A program made the translations under genes and the position numbers. A stretch of DNA of 50,488 nucleotides from a virus, in the IMG/VR virus record IMGVR_UViG_3300023181_000038, positions 1 to 50,488 of that record; one strand, written 5' to 3'. Of the stretch, positions 21,544 to 29,680 are shown piece after piece; positions within the stretch are counted from its first letter, which is position 1, and each line of letters opens with the position of its first letter. The notes beneath the pieces were generated by a model. That model worked only from the letters and a program-made list of their open reading frames with translations, did no database searches and was not told the origin of the DNA.

Positions 21544-21720
21544 TCAATCTATTGAGTAATTTGAGTGATTATATTCTGCTCTTGGAGCGGTTAATGTATC
21601 TGCGTTCGTATTGGATCCACCGCGAGGATTGCAGGACTGTGAGAAAAACCATAGCAGAAAGCCCAATGATACTGAAAACACAAAGAACCTCCCTGGTTGT
21701 AGCAATTCATTATTCATCAT
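21544..21720 (-). CDS. Small lipoprotein, candidate outer-membrane spanin
   Basis: 58 aa. MMNNELLQPGR precedes a hydrophobic helix FFVFSVSLGFLLWFFSQSC, with Cys30 as a probable lipidation site (SQSC; a loose lipobox). The mature chain is about 29 residues, polar and Pro-containing. Its start overlaps the stop of 21710-21931. Rz1-type o-spanins are such tiny lipoproteins, and the neighbours are holin-like. Confidence 0.55.
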   Translation of the reverse strand: MMNNELLQPGRFFVFSVSLGFLLWFFSQSCNPRGGSNTNADTLTAPRAEYNHSNYSID

Positions 21721-21931
21721 AACGGTTTATTTTAGCTTCTGCGCAAAACTCTTCAATCAATCGGCTGTCCAAATCACCTAGCCCTTTACCCTCTTTTGCC
21801 CTAGCGTCCCTCATTGCCATTATAAGTACTTGCAGTGCCTTGTTTTGGTCTTTCGGCTTAAGGGGCCGCAGTACATGCGCCAACAATGATACAGCAGTTT
21901 CTATTTCATTGGATATTGATTCATTACGCAT
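21710..21931 (-). CDS. Hypothetical helical protein, 73 aa
   Basis: MRNESISNEIETAVSLLAHV, then KPKDQNKALQVLIMAMRDA and a C-terminal acidic helix. No family recognised. It sits between the fibre cassette and the lysis genes. Confidence 0.65.
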   Translation of the reverse strand: MRNESISNEIETAVSLLAHVLRPLKPKDQNKALQVLIMAMRDARAKEGKGLGDLDSRLIEEFCAEAKINRYDE

Positions 21932-21944
21932 GATCTATTGGGGG

Positions 21945-22193
21945 TTACGCTTCCTGATTGTGTGATGCTTCATCCACTTCCTCAACAATATCCAATAGAC
22001 GAACCTTTGACCCATCCGGCAATACTATTATAGGGTTGCTGAGAAAGAAATGATACTGCGCGACAAGGTTCTTTTTAGCCTGCTGCAAGCCTGAAACGCG
22101 CTGCGAATCGGCCAACATCTCATTGTTCCCGGCAAAGGTCAGGACGCGCAATTTTCCGCCCTTGCCTGATCGTATTTCTCCGCGCTGTGCCAT
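21945..22193 (-). CDS. Hypothetical protein, 82 aa
   Basis: Basic start MAQRGEIRSGKGGKLRVLTF, middle with QQAKKNLVAQYHFFLSNP, acidic end (DIVEEVDEASHNQEA). Soluble and without the signal peptide carried by the genes just upstream. No family recognised. Confidence 0.65.
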   Translation of the reverse strand: MAQRGEIRSGKGGKLRVLTFAGNNEMLADSQRVSGLQQAKKNLVAQYHFFLSNPIIVLPDGSKVRLLDIVEEVDEASHNQEA

Positions 22194-22202
22194 GATGCAA
22201 AA

Positions 22203-22973
22203 TTACTGCAATACTTCACGCCCCGAATTGTAGGTGTAGACGGGAGCGCCCAAAGTATTAATGCTGCGAAGTTTCACATAATAACCTGCTGGCACGAAGC
22301 ATGACAATTGACCTGCCTGTGTGTTCGTGTTTGTAATAGCCACAGCAAGGCCCACTACATTGCCGTTTGCCATCCTACCCACTTCAACCCAATCGCTTGC
22401 AGTCGCGCTATTTGTTGGTGCTATCTCAAGGACTATCGTACCTATAGCGCCGCCGCCAAGTGTTGATGTGGTCACTATAGTGGCGGAATAGCTAACAAGC
22501 GCGTCCCTTGTCGCGCTTACCTGGAATCCCGTAGCGCCTGTACTTGTAGTAATAGATCGCGTTACAGAAGTCATTATGCGAGGTGTTACCATGAAAGTAT
22601 CGCCCACCCGCGTTAGCCCATTGCCAGCCTGCAAATACGGCGAAGTGCTTTGCGCCCAACAGCTATTGCCGTTTTTTATTCGATAGCTGCCCGAATCAAG
22701 GCCGGGGCAATTACCTACCCAATTTAAGAAAACAGCGCGGTTATTAGCCAGCAGGACGCCAACAGGGGTTGCTACCTCTGTTGGGTCCGGTGACCATACT
22801 TTAAAAGAATCAATGCTCATCCCGACGAACAATTGCGCCCTGCCTCTATTTATACTATCCTTTGTTATCAAAGCTCCATTTCTAGTTAGCACAACAACAC
22901 CGGATGCTTGGCAGAATCCATTCCAATCGATAACGAGAAGTGTTAACAGGCATATCAGACGAATATCTTTCAT
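22203..22973 (-). CDS. Secreted beta-rich protein of the tail-fibre cassette
   Basis: 256 aa with an N-terminal signal peptide (MKDIRLICLLTLLVIDWNG, then FCQASG). The likely cut is before or after the Gln at about 22. The mature part starts TRNGALITKDSINRG and is Thr/Ser/Val-rich beta, with Cys pairs in GNCPGLDSG and NSCWAQ that could form disulphides in the periplasm. No family recognised. Last of five consecutive genes with signal peptides. Confidence 0.7.
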   Translation of the reverse strand: MKDIRLICLLTLLVIDWNGFCQASGVVVLTRNGALITKDSINRGRAQLFVGMSIDSFKVWSPDPTEVATPVGVLLANNRAVFLNWVGNCPGLDSGSYRIKNGNSCWAQSTSPYLQAGNGLTRVGDTFMVTPRIMTSVTRSITTSTGATGFQVSATRDALVSYSATIVTTSTLGGGAIGTIVLEIAPTNSATASDWVEVGRMANGNVVGLAVAITNTNTQAGQLSCFVPAGYYVKLRSINTLGAPVYTYNSGREVLQ

Positions 22974-23002
22974 CGTTCAGTCTTTTATCGGGGTTAAAAT
23001 AA

Positions 23003-23212
23003 TTATGGGGTTACAGGGCAAGCGCCAATTTGATCGTTGTGCATGGTGTGTTGGAATAGCTGCGATACGGGAATCACAAGCGTCTGATATTGCGCAGGAC
23101 GGCGCGGTCCTACGATGCGATGGCAAACGGTAACTGTTGGCTCGTCTGCGGTAGCGGCAACGGTTGCGAGAAGTACAGCGCAAGCTGCTAGAATCATTGG
23201 TTTCTTTTTCAT
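23003..23212 (-). CDS. Small secreted CH...H..H.D..G.C domain protein
   Basis: 69 aa. Signal peptide MKKKPMILAACAVLLATVAATA, then TVTVCHRIVG. The mature chain has Cys30-His31, His55, His58, Asp60 and Cys65, matching the short VTICH...H..H.D..G.C repeat common in bacterial extracellular proteins. It may bind metal or form one disulphide. Finding it as a stand-alone secreted protein in a phage tail locus is unusual. Overlapping frames are rejected. Confidence 0.65.
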   Translation of the reverse strand: MKKKPMILAACAVLLATVAATADEPTVTVCHRIVGPRRPAQYQTLVIPVSQLFQHTMHNDQIGACPVTP

Positions 23213-23222
23213 GGTGTTTTAT

Positions 23223-24089
23223 TTAGTGCCCTACGGCGGTGTTAAAAATGGATATAGCCGCTGCCCTGTTTGTGGCCTCTGTTGCATTCAACCCTTGACC
23301 AAAGGATGCGAAGGTTATTACCCCGGTAAAATACCCGCCTGCTGTTCCGCCGCTATTAAGCGCGCCTATGTAGAATGGTTGAAATGTTGTCCCTAACTGA
23401 CTGTTTAGCGCGCTTGAATTAAAAACCACTCCGTCACGGTACAACGCGGTAACGGCTGCGCCCGTCCTTACGGCGAGCCAATCACCAACAGATGTTGTAC
23501 TTGTACCTGCAGCAGTGTTTGTTAAACCGTTGCCGTGTACGCTATATGTCGCTGTATTTGTGGCGCTTCTTGGCAATATCAATGTCCGGCGCGATGGGCT
23601 TTCAAAAACACCTAGCAGATAGAAATTGCCTCCGCTCGCAGACGTTGGCGTTGTTACTCCTACATGGAAATTATCTCTCTGCGCATTGGGTATTAAGTAA
23701 GCTGGATTAGCGTATTCAGCCCCGCTCAACACAAGCCCTGTTGAGTTGTGCGTAGGACCGCCTGTAAACGTCAATTTATGAGTCATCGTATCCCGCAGAT
23801 TGTATGCCTGCGTTCCAGCCGTGCCGCCCAAAAATGGATAAATGGCATAACACTTTGCCCATATACCGGCAGACTTCAACGAGATAACGAGATTCGTTAC
23901 TGCTGTTGCAAACGTTGGGTTTGAATTGTTGATGGCGAACAGATACTTATTCGCGTCCGTGTCAGATGGCGGCGCGGGCGGTGGCCCATACGCTTGATTA
24001 TTCGCGTGGAATACGGCAATAGGAGACTGTCCCGCAACCGGGATAGCCAAGCACAGACACAGGATCAGCTTAATTGTAATTCTTGCCAT
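23223..24089 (-). CDS. LamG/ConA-like tail protein with a signal peptide
   Basis: 288 aa from the ATG at 24089 (MARITIKLILCLCLAIPVAG, then QSP, predicted cleavage before Gln). The mature chain has KCYAIYPFLGGTAGTQAYNL and, later, SVGDWLAVRT and GVVFNSSALN, the phage form of a concanavalin/LamG jelly-roll that binds glycans. The upstream extension is rejected because it runs 97 bases into the previous gene, whereas this start overlaps it by only 20. Probable receptor-binding component. Confidence 0.7.
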   Translation of the reverse strand: MARITIKLILCLCLAIPVAGQSPIAVFHANNQAYGPPPAPPSDTDANKYLFAINNSNPTFATAVTNLVISLKSAGIWAKCYAIYPFLGGTAGTQAYNLRDTMTHKLTFTGGPTHNSTGLVLSGAEYANPAYLIPNAQRDNFHVGVTTPTSASGGNFYLLGVFESPSRRTLILPRSATNTATYSVHGNGLTNTAAGTSTTSVGDWLAVRTGAAVTALYRDGVVFNSSALNSQLGTTFQPFYIGALNSGGTAGGYFTGVITFASFGQGLNATEATNRAAAISIFNTAVGH

Positions 24090-25437
24090 AGTTCCAGAGG
24101 TACGATGTGCCATTGTATACAAATGAAATAATATCCACGGCACCGGCAGTGGTTGTAAGCGTGATAGCACCCGCGCCGCCACCAATGACCTTTGACCCTG
24201 CGGGTAGTGTCAATGTACGAGAACCCGTGCCATCCTGCGTAACGATAAGCGTGCCATAATCGCCCGCTGTCGCGCCTGATATGGCAAGCGTTCTATTCCC
24301 GCCGAGCGTCACCATTGCATTGTATCCGCTGCCGAATGTCCAAGTGATTGTAGCACCATCGGTAAGCGTCTGAAATGCCTTTGAGGGGATGGTTACTGTA
24401 TTAGACAGAACGCCGCTGCCATCAATCGCCAACCCTGTGCCAACTTTAACACCCCCCAATACGGAAGCGGATGCAGTAGGTAGGACATAGCCACTCCCTC
24501 CCGGTCCAAATCCGTTCCCGTCAACCTCAACAACAATGATGTCATTAAGCGTTACGCCGGATGTAAATGTTACTGTTGTCGATGTGGATGAATAAGTAGG
24601 ACGGAAAACATGCAAGCCATTACGGTATACGTGCAGCTTAGACGTATCAGACGGTATTGTGCCCGCTGTGACGTTAAAAAGCGTCTGCCCTGATGTTGCC
24701 ACGTATTGTTGTCGAAACCCGGGAGAATCGGCAAGATTCGCAATACCCAGGTTTGTTCTTGCTCCTGCTGCCGTTGTTGCGCCTGTGCCGCCATTCGCCA
24801 CGGCAAGCGTACCTCCTAAAGTGAGCGTTGTGGAGCCCGTCAGGGTGAGCCCTGTCGAACCACCTGAGCCGCCTGTTACTGTGCCGGTGTTTGACGTGTA
24901 ACCTGATGGGTTAGATGCAAGATAGTAGGTGTTGTTGTCGTATGTGATAACTCCGCTGTTAGCTTTGACGAATCCCGGCCCCGTAAGTTGCGCCTGCTTA
25001 CTCGCGATCAGCGCTGAATCACCCGAAGAAAGACCGCCGGCATACTGAGGGATGTTCAATGTATTCCCTACGAGCGTAGCAGCGCCGGAATTACCGGTTG
25101 TAGTGAGGGAGAGTGTGCCCTGCTTGCCGGCCAATGCCGTATTGATCCGGCTGCGGGTTGTATCAAGGCTGTACTTCGTGGCATAGATCGTGGAATCAGT
25201 CACGCCGGAGATTGTCAGCCAAACCGACCCGTTCCACAGCTGAATAGCGTTCGATTCATACCGGATAGAACCGGCCTGCTTTGGACCATACGCGCCTCCG
25301 TAGTCAAATTCTGTGGCAGATACTGCCGGGAGCTTCATCCGGGCAATTACTTCTAGCGCGTGATACCGGTATGGGATCGAAACCTGCGCATCAACAAAAA
25401 GGGGCAGTAAGAACAGTATTGCGATTAATCGTTTCAT
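24070..25437 (-). CDS. Tail fibre protein with a Sec signal peptide
   Basis: 455 aa. Signal peptide MKRLIAILFLLPLFVDA, then QVS at the predicted cut. The chain has phage-fibre features: the NGGTGATTAAGARTNLG motif near 220, VLGGVKVGTGLAIDGSGVLS near 328, and Gly/Thr-rich beta repeats. The C-terminal GSRTLTLPAGSKV / GTSYLWNYGK region looks like a trimeric tip. A fibre that should be cytoplasmic carries an export signal, as do its neighbours. Confidence 0.8.
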   Translation of the reverse strand: MKRLIAILFLLPLFVDAQVSIPYRYHALEVIARMKLPAVSATEFDYGGAYGPKQAGSIRYESNAIQLWNGSVWLTISGVTDSTIYATKYSLDTTRSRINTALAGKQGTLSLTTTGNSGAATLVGNTLNIPQYAGGLSSGDSALIASKQAQLTGPGFVKANSGVITYDNNTYYLASNPSGYTSNTGTVTGGSGGSTGLTLTGSTTLTLGGTLAVANGGTGATTAAGARTNLGIANLADSPGFRQQYVATSGQTLFNVTAGTIPSDTSKLHVYRNGLHVFRPTYSSTSTTVTFTSGVTLNDIIVVEVDGNGFGPGGSGYVLPTASASVLGGVKVGTGLAIDGSGVLSNTVTIPSKAFQTLTDGATITWTFGSGYNAMVTLGGNRTLAISGATAGDYGTLIVTQDGTGSRTLTLPAGSKVIGGGAGAITLTTTAGAVDIISFVYNGTSYLWNYGKNYN

Positions 25438-27368
25438 TATTTTTTCTCTATTCTTATTTCGTAGGTGAACTGCACAGGGTAGTCAGGAAAGAACCGGATG
25501 GCGTCTGCCGAATTGTGGTAAAACTTGGGAACCAGGAACTCCCCTTTTTTGGCATACAGCGTTATCCCGGTCAGTGTGTAAGAGCCCATCCGTTCCGTGC
25601 TGCCAAACTTTACCTGAGAGCGAACAATTTCTTTGTTGATGTATGCGAGATCGTTGACAGGGTTTCTTAATCGGCCCTGTACCGCGATCCCTACGATTCT
25701 TTCGCTCCCTGTGATGTCGTCCCCACAGGTGCCTTTGATCGTCACTTCGTATGTTCCATCCTCCGGTATCTCAATAAACCCGACTGAATCCTTTGCGACA
25801 AACCCGCCGCCGTCGGATTGCATAATGTGCCCATCGCGTTGATAATGGAAAGGGTCAGAATTGAAATTTATCTGAACAATAGCCGAACCGCTAAACGCTG
25901 CGTAGTTCTGATCACTCAATTTGTTGACGCGGATGATTGTACCATCCTGTGCCGTCGCGCCATCGTAAAGGATCGCGTATTTATTCCCGCTACCAGCCTG
26001 CACAACTGACGCATAGCCCCAATCGTAAGGGTTGTACCCGCGCGCTGTATTATCCGCTTCCGGTTTGAAGTCGTAGACCCTCGGGTTAGCTGCAAGTTTG
26101 GAGATGTCACGGATAACGCCGGTATCGCAGACGAAAGTCATTAGCTTGCCCGCTGAATTGCCACGATAACCAATAGTTATTTCTACCTTATCGCCGTAGT
26201 AAGCCACCTCAGAGGGATAGGCATAAGTTGTTGTTGATAGCCTAGCCGAAAAGTTGCCGGTGTAAGTAATGGTAGACCCGCCGTTATCGCTCCGATAGAC
26301 GCGCGATATAGACCCTGCTGCGGGGCGAATCACATAGATAATAGAACCGTTTGGAGCTTGCGCAAAACCCATTTCATTCATCAAAACGCCCGTGTCTATG
26401 TAGGACTTAACGGAGAATGTCTTCCCGCTGTCTAGGCTTTTTAGCAGGACAACCTTGTTTTTTATCGAGTAAGCGCCAACGTGGTATTCCCCGTTTTGCA
26501 TCAATTTGCCTTTCCCAAAGATGACAAGTGTATCACCGGGGAAAGCCGGCTGAGCTTGCGCCGGGGCATTAACCCATGTAGCGCCGGAATCATCCGAATA
26601 CCGTACTGCGAATGTGTTCGCGCCTATTTTGTTATACGGCACTATAATCCTACCTCCCGGTCCAATCCCTGAACTGTATCCTGCTACGTCCATCGTGTTG
26701 ATTACCGTATCCGGCACACTCCATTTGCCATTGTAGACCGTGTGCATTACATAAGCTGTACTGTTATGGTTCGGTGCCTCTGTGTACAGTACGTGATGCT
26801 TTGCGCCCAATGTACTTGCAACAGGGAATCCGCGATAACTCACAATGGATGGTGTGTTTATTTCGCCTTCTGTAATGTCAGGTGACGGCACGTCGAACAA
26901 AGAAACCGCAGGGCCAACTTTCAAAACCCCTGAATCGTCTGTTATTACCGTCCTAATCCCATTGCCTGAAATCCCTATATCTCTAATGTTGCCTACTACA
27001 TGCAGCGCATGGGTAGGAGATGAAGTATTGATACCAACACGCCCGTTAGAATCCCACATTGAACTATTGCCCAAAACGGTAGGGGCGGTAAATTTTGAGG
27101 CGTAGTTAGCCGTACCGGTGCCTGTGAGAGTGCCAGAACCGCCACCCGAACTTTTTGTGCGAAGCGTAAGAAGGCCATTCCCGTCGATTCCCAATACCTT
27201 ATTGCTATCAGAATTAGCAAGGTTTGTTAGATAAACCTTATTGCCAATACGGAGTTTGCCTAAAATATAATTAGAATCATTAACCCCCGATCCGCCTACC
27301 CGCCCAGGGTTCTGCGCGGAAGATAAAAGGGCAAATGAAACTATAAGTAGTGTTATTAGAATTCTCAT
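25437..27368 (-). CDS. Sialidase-like beta-propeller tail spike with a signal peptide
   Basis: 643 aa. Signal peptide MRILITLLIVSFALLSSA, then QNP. Residues about 70-150 hold fibre-like motifs (GRVGINTSSPTHALHVVG). From about 190 to 460 a propeller carries three Asp-box repeats: SDDSGATW near 257, SLDSGKTF near 311 and SDNGGSTI near 359. The end is a beta-sandwich (YEIRIEKK). A glycan-binding or cleaving depolymerase is likely; catalytic residues cannot be fixed by eye. Confidence 0.75.
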   Translation of the reverse strand: MRILITLLIVSFALLSSAQNPGRVGGSGVNDSNYILGKLRIGNKVYLTNLANSDSNKVLGIDGNGLLTLRTKSSGGGSGTLTGTGTANYASKFTAPTVLGNSSMWDSNGRVGINTSSPTHALHVVGNIRDIGISGNGIRTVITDDSGVLKVGPAVSLFDVPSPDITEGEINTPSIVSYRGFPVASTLGAKHHVLYTEAPNHNSTAYVMHTVYNGKWSVPDTVINTMDVAGYSSGIGPGGRIIVPYNKIGANTFAVRYSDDSGATWVNAPAQAQPAFPGDTLVIFGKGKLMQNGEYHVGAYSIKNKVVLLKSLDSGKTFSVKSYIDTGVLMNEMGFAQAPNGSIIYVIRPAAGSISRVYRSDNGGSTITYTGNFSARLSTTTYAYPSEVAYYGDKVEITIGYRGNSAGKLMTFVCDTGVIRDISKLAANPRVYDFKPEADNTARGYNPYDWGYASVVQAGSGNKYAILYDGATAQDGTIIRVNKLSDQNYAAFSGSAIVQINFNSDPFHYQRDGHIMQSDGGGFVAKDSVGFIEIPEDGTYEVTIKGTCGDDITGSERIVGIAVQGRLRNPVNDLAYINKEIVRSQVKFGSTERMGSYTLTGITLYAKKGEFLVPKFYHNSADAIRFFPDYPVQFTYEIRIEKK

Positions 27369-27910
27369 GCGGGTATTTGTTGAACCAAAACGTAAATGTT
27401 TACATTATCATACTCTAGCAATTCCTGCGATGCGACAGGCTCTAGGAATTGAGACCCTATAAACACAGCCAATACTTGCGCATCGCCAATGGTTGCCTTT
27501 AGCGCGTCTACAGTTACCGGCCCGATTACAGGTATAGGAGTTGATTGCGAATATATCTCATCCGGCGTCCCCACCTGATAGCACCGCATTTCTGATAGGT
27601 AAATAGCCATTATTTCGATTGATGAATATTCTTCAATGTTGTAGTAGGTAATGCCACCACCAATGATGGCCGAAAATGTGCCCTGTAGCCCGTTAATTAC
27701 TTTAAATACGTCATTTAGGTAAGTAACTAACGCTGTCTTATTGGCAAATATAATCTCTATCGGGTAAGGAGTGCCGTTGATAAGCAACCCGACAACTTGT
27801 ATGTTATTAAATGGCAGCCTGTCCGAATCAATCACAAGCAATGTAGCCGCCTCTTTCCTCATCAGAGAAACGCAGCCGCCGCATCGCACTATAAATTGAT
27901 AGCCTATCAT
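27365..27910 (-). CDS. Hypothetical tail-region protein, 181 aa
   Basis: Mixed alpha/beta with MIGYQFIVRCGGCVSLMRKE at the start, LPFNNIQVVGLLING and EEYSSIEIMAIYLSEM. No signal peptide is obvious. It overlaps the spike gene by four bases and follows the 588-aa protein. Possibly an adaptor between baseplate and spike (inference). Confidence 0.65.
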   Translation of the reverse strand: MIGYQFIVRCGGCVSLMRKEAATLLVIDSDRLPFNNIQVVGLLINGTPYPIEIIFANKTALVTYLNDVFKVINGLQGTFSAIIGGGITYYNIEEYSSIEIMAIYLSEMRCYQVGTPDEIYSQSTPIPVIGPVTVDALKATIGDAQVLAVFIGSQFLEPVASQELLEYDNVNIYVLVQQIPA

Positions 27911-27913
27911 TAC

Positions 27914-29680
27914 TTAGTCTGTGTACACGCTCCACCCTGCGGCCTGTAGGTCAAAAATAGCCGGTGCGGAAGAGATTGTTGGAGGTGCTGCCGGCGTCTG
28001 CCCTGAAAGGTCTATCGAACCGCCACCGGAATAGTTTGTGTTATCCGCAAGGCTAATCAGTATGTTGTCAACCTGTGTAGAGCTGAGTGTATTTGTAGAA
28101 AGATCGATGTTTACAAGGTTTGCGAAAGCGTTAGCGGGAGTGGTTACAAAGTATGGTCCCGTACCAATGTTATCTAACCCTGATACCTCCACTTTGAAAG
28201 ACGAAAGGCTATTCTTTGCCGGCAGGATGTTAGCCAGATCAAAGAGAGGGATATTGTGCGCAATGATTTGAAAGTAAATCATCGATACAGGCAGGTCACC
28301 GTCAAAAGCTGTCAGCACCGGCACGTCAATAGGCGCGATAAAATACAACCGGTTGATTGTGTTTTTATGGTAGAAACGTATGCCCGAATTCCCACCCGGA
28401 AGAGTAAAGCCATTGTTTGCTATACCTGATGCCGGCAGATATTGCCCTGCTAAGTTCGATCCAACTATGATGTGATCGCCCGCGTATGTGTACCCGAACG
28501 CGCCACCGCCTGTAATGGTCGTATCAAAGTACCCTGCCATTGTCACGCCCGTTGCAGACGAATAGCTTTCATCTGGCCCGTTTGAGTAGAAATAAAAGCC
28601 GCCGGATGTAGTAAATACCCCATCAAGGCCAATCGCATTAAGGCTTGCCAAATAAGCGTTTTCAGCAGTTGAATCGAGTATCTCAACAACATTAACACCT
28701 AACGGAGATAGAGGAATAGTTGAAGCCGCATCAGACATTGACAGGTCAGCCAATGCGTAGGGGAATGTTGCGGGACGCTCAAATAACTGCAAATCACCTG
28801 TGCCGTATGTCGTGGTATCTATTGCCCGTTTCTCCTGCAAGGCTACCGTGCCGGTTGATAACGGGGTAGGCGTTCTTTCTGTGCGGTCAAGCGTGGAGTT
28901 TTCCGCCCTGACAAAATTCTTTTGATCAATATTGAGCGTAGGGCATACTAATATTTCCTCAATTATGTCCAGCGCCCAAGCGGGCAGCCCCATTTCTGAA
29001 TGTCGGTACAGCTTCGCGCCTACAAATAGCTCACACTCCCGTATCCGGTCCGAATGAAGTAATTGCGGGTCTTTAATCTGATTTATGAATCTGCTATCGT
29101 CGTAAATGCTGCGATAGTTCCTGAATTCCCCTTCCGCCCTGAATTGAAAATTAGGTTTTAGCACCCACCACACGTTATGCGGGTCCTCTGCCGTGCCTTT
29201 GTAGCGATAGAGCAACGTTCCCGGCCAATCCGCCGCTACGTCCATTGGCTCGCTGATATAACGGCGTGTTTCGCCATCTCTTACCGTTGTGACTAAAACA
29301 CAGTATCGCCCCGGCGGGTAGGTAGCATTATCGAGCGGTATGCGGTATTGGTAGGTATCCAACTGCACACCGTTTTGTGTGTTGCCTGCTGCTTGTAGCG
29401 AATTATTTAAAGCAATTGTAGCTATGGTAACCGCATTACAGTCTATAACCGTGCAGACAATAGTCCCGCCTAACAGGTCGTTCGTATTGACCTGGAATGT
29501 GATCGTATCCCCATTGCGCCACTTTTGATAGTACTGTGATTTGCGATTCCACCACAGGTAGGAATCCTGATACCAATCTTTGCGTAGATGCTTTGTGTAA
29601 AATGCCGCGTTCGTCACCGCATCCATTAATACTAATGGAATCGGGTTCATGGCCGGTGTCTGAAAGATATGTGAGGCCAT
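27914..29680 (-). CDS. Baseplate/tail protein with a leucine-rich C-terminal domain
   Basis: 588 aa. The first 200 residues have short strands and many Trp/Tyr (KDWYQDSYLWWNRKSQYYQKW), a pattern of phage tail-tip proteins. Residues about 490-588 are LRR-like: LVNIDLSTNTLSSTQVDNIL, GGSIDLSGQTPAAPP, then DLQAAGWSV. This is a C-terminal repeat seen on phage and surface proteins that is likely to contact a receptor. No export signal. Confidence 0.7.
   Translation of the reverse strand: MASHIFQTPAMNPIPLVLMDAVTNAAFYTKHLRKDWYQDSYLWWNRKSQYYQKWRNGDTITFQVNTNDLLGGTIVCTVIDCNAVTIATIALNNSLQAAGNTQNGVQLDTYQYRIPLDNATYPPGRYCVLVTTVRDGETRRYISEPMDVAADWPGTLLYRYKGTAEDPHNVWWVLKPNFQFRAEGEFRNYRSIYDDSRFINQIKDPQLLHSDRIRECELFVGAKLYRHSEMGLPAWALDIIEEILVCPTLNIDQKNFVRAENSTLDRTERTPTPLSTGTVALQEKRAIDTTTYGTGDLQLFERPATFPYALADLSMSDAASTIPLSPLGVNVVEILDSTAENAYLASLNAIGLDGVFTTSGGFYFYSNGPDESYSSATGVTMAGYFDTTITGGGAFGYTYAGDHIIVGSNLAGQYLPASGIANNGFTLPGGNSGIRFYHKNTINRLYFIAPIDVPVLTAFDGDLPVSMIYFQIIAHNIPLFDLANILPAKNSLSSFKVEVSGLDNIGTGPYFVTTPANAFANLVNIDLSTNTLSSTQVDNILISLADNTNYSGGGSIDLSGQTPAAPPTISSAPAIFDLQAAGWSVYTD

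Noticed and set aside
22977-23183. Arg-rich frame overlapping the small secreted CH-domain gene
   Set aside because: The overlapping gene has a clear signal peptide and motif; this frame is its shadow.
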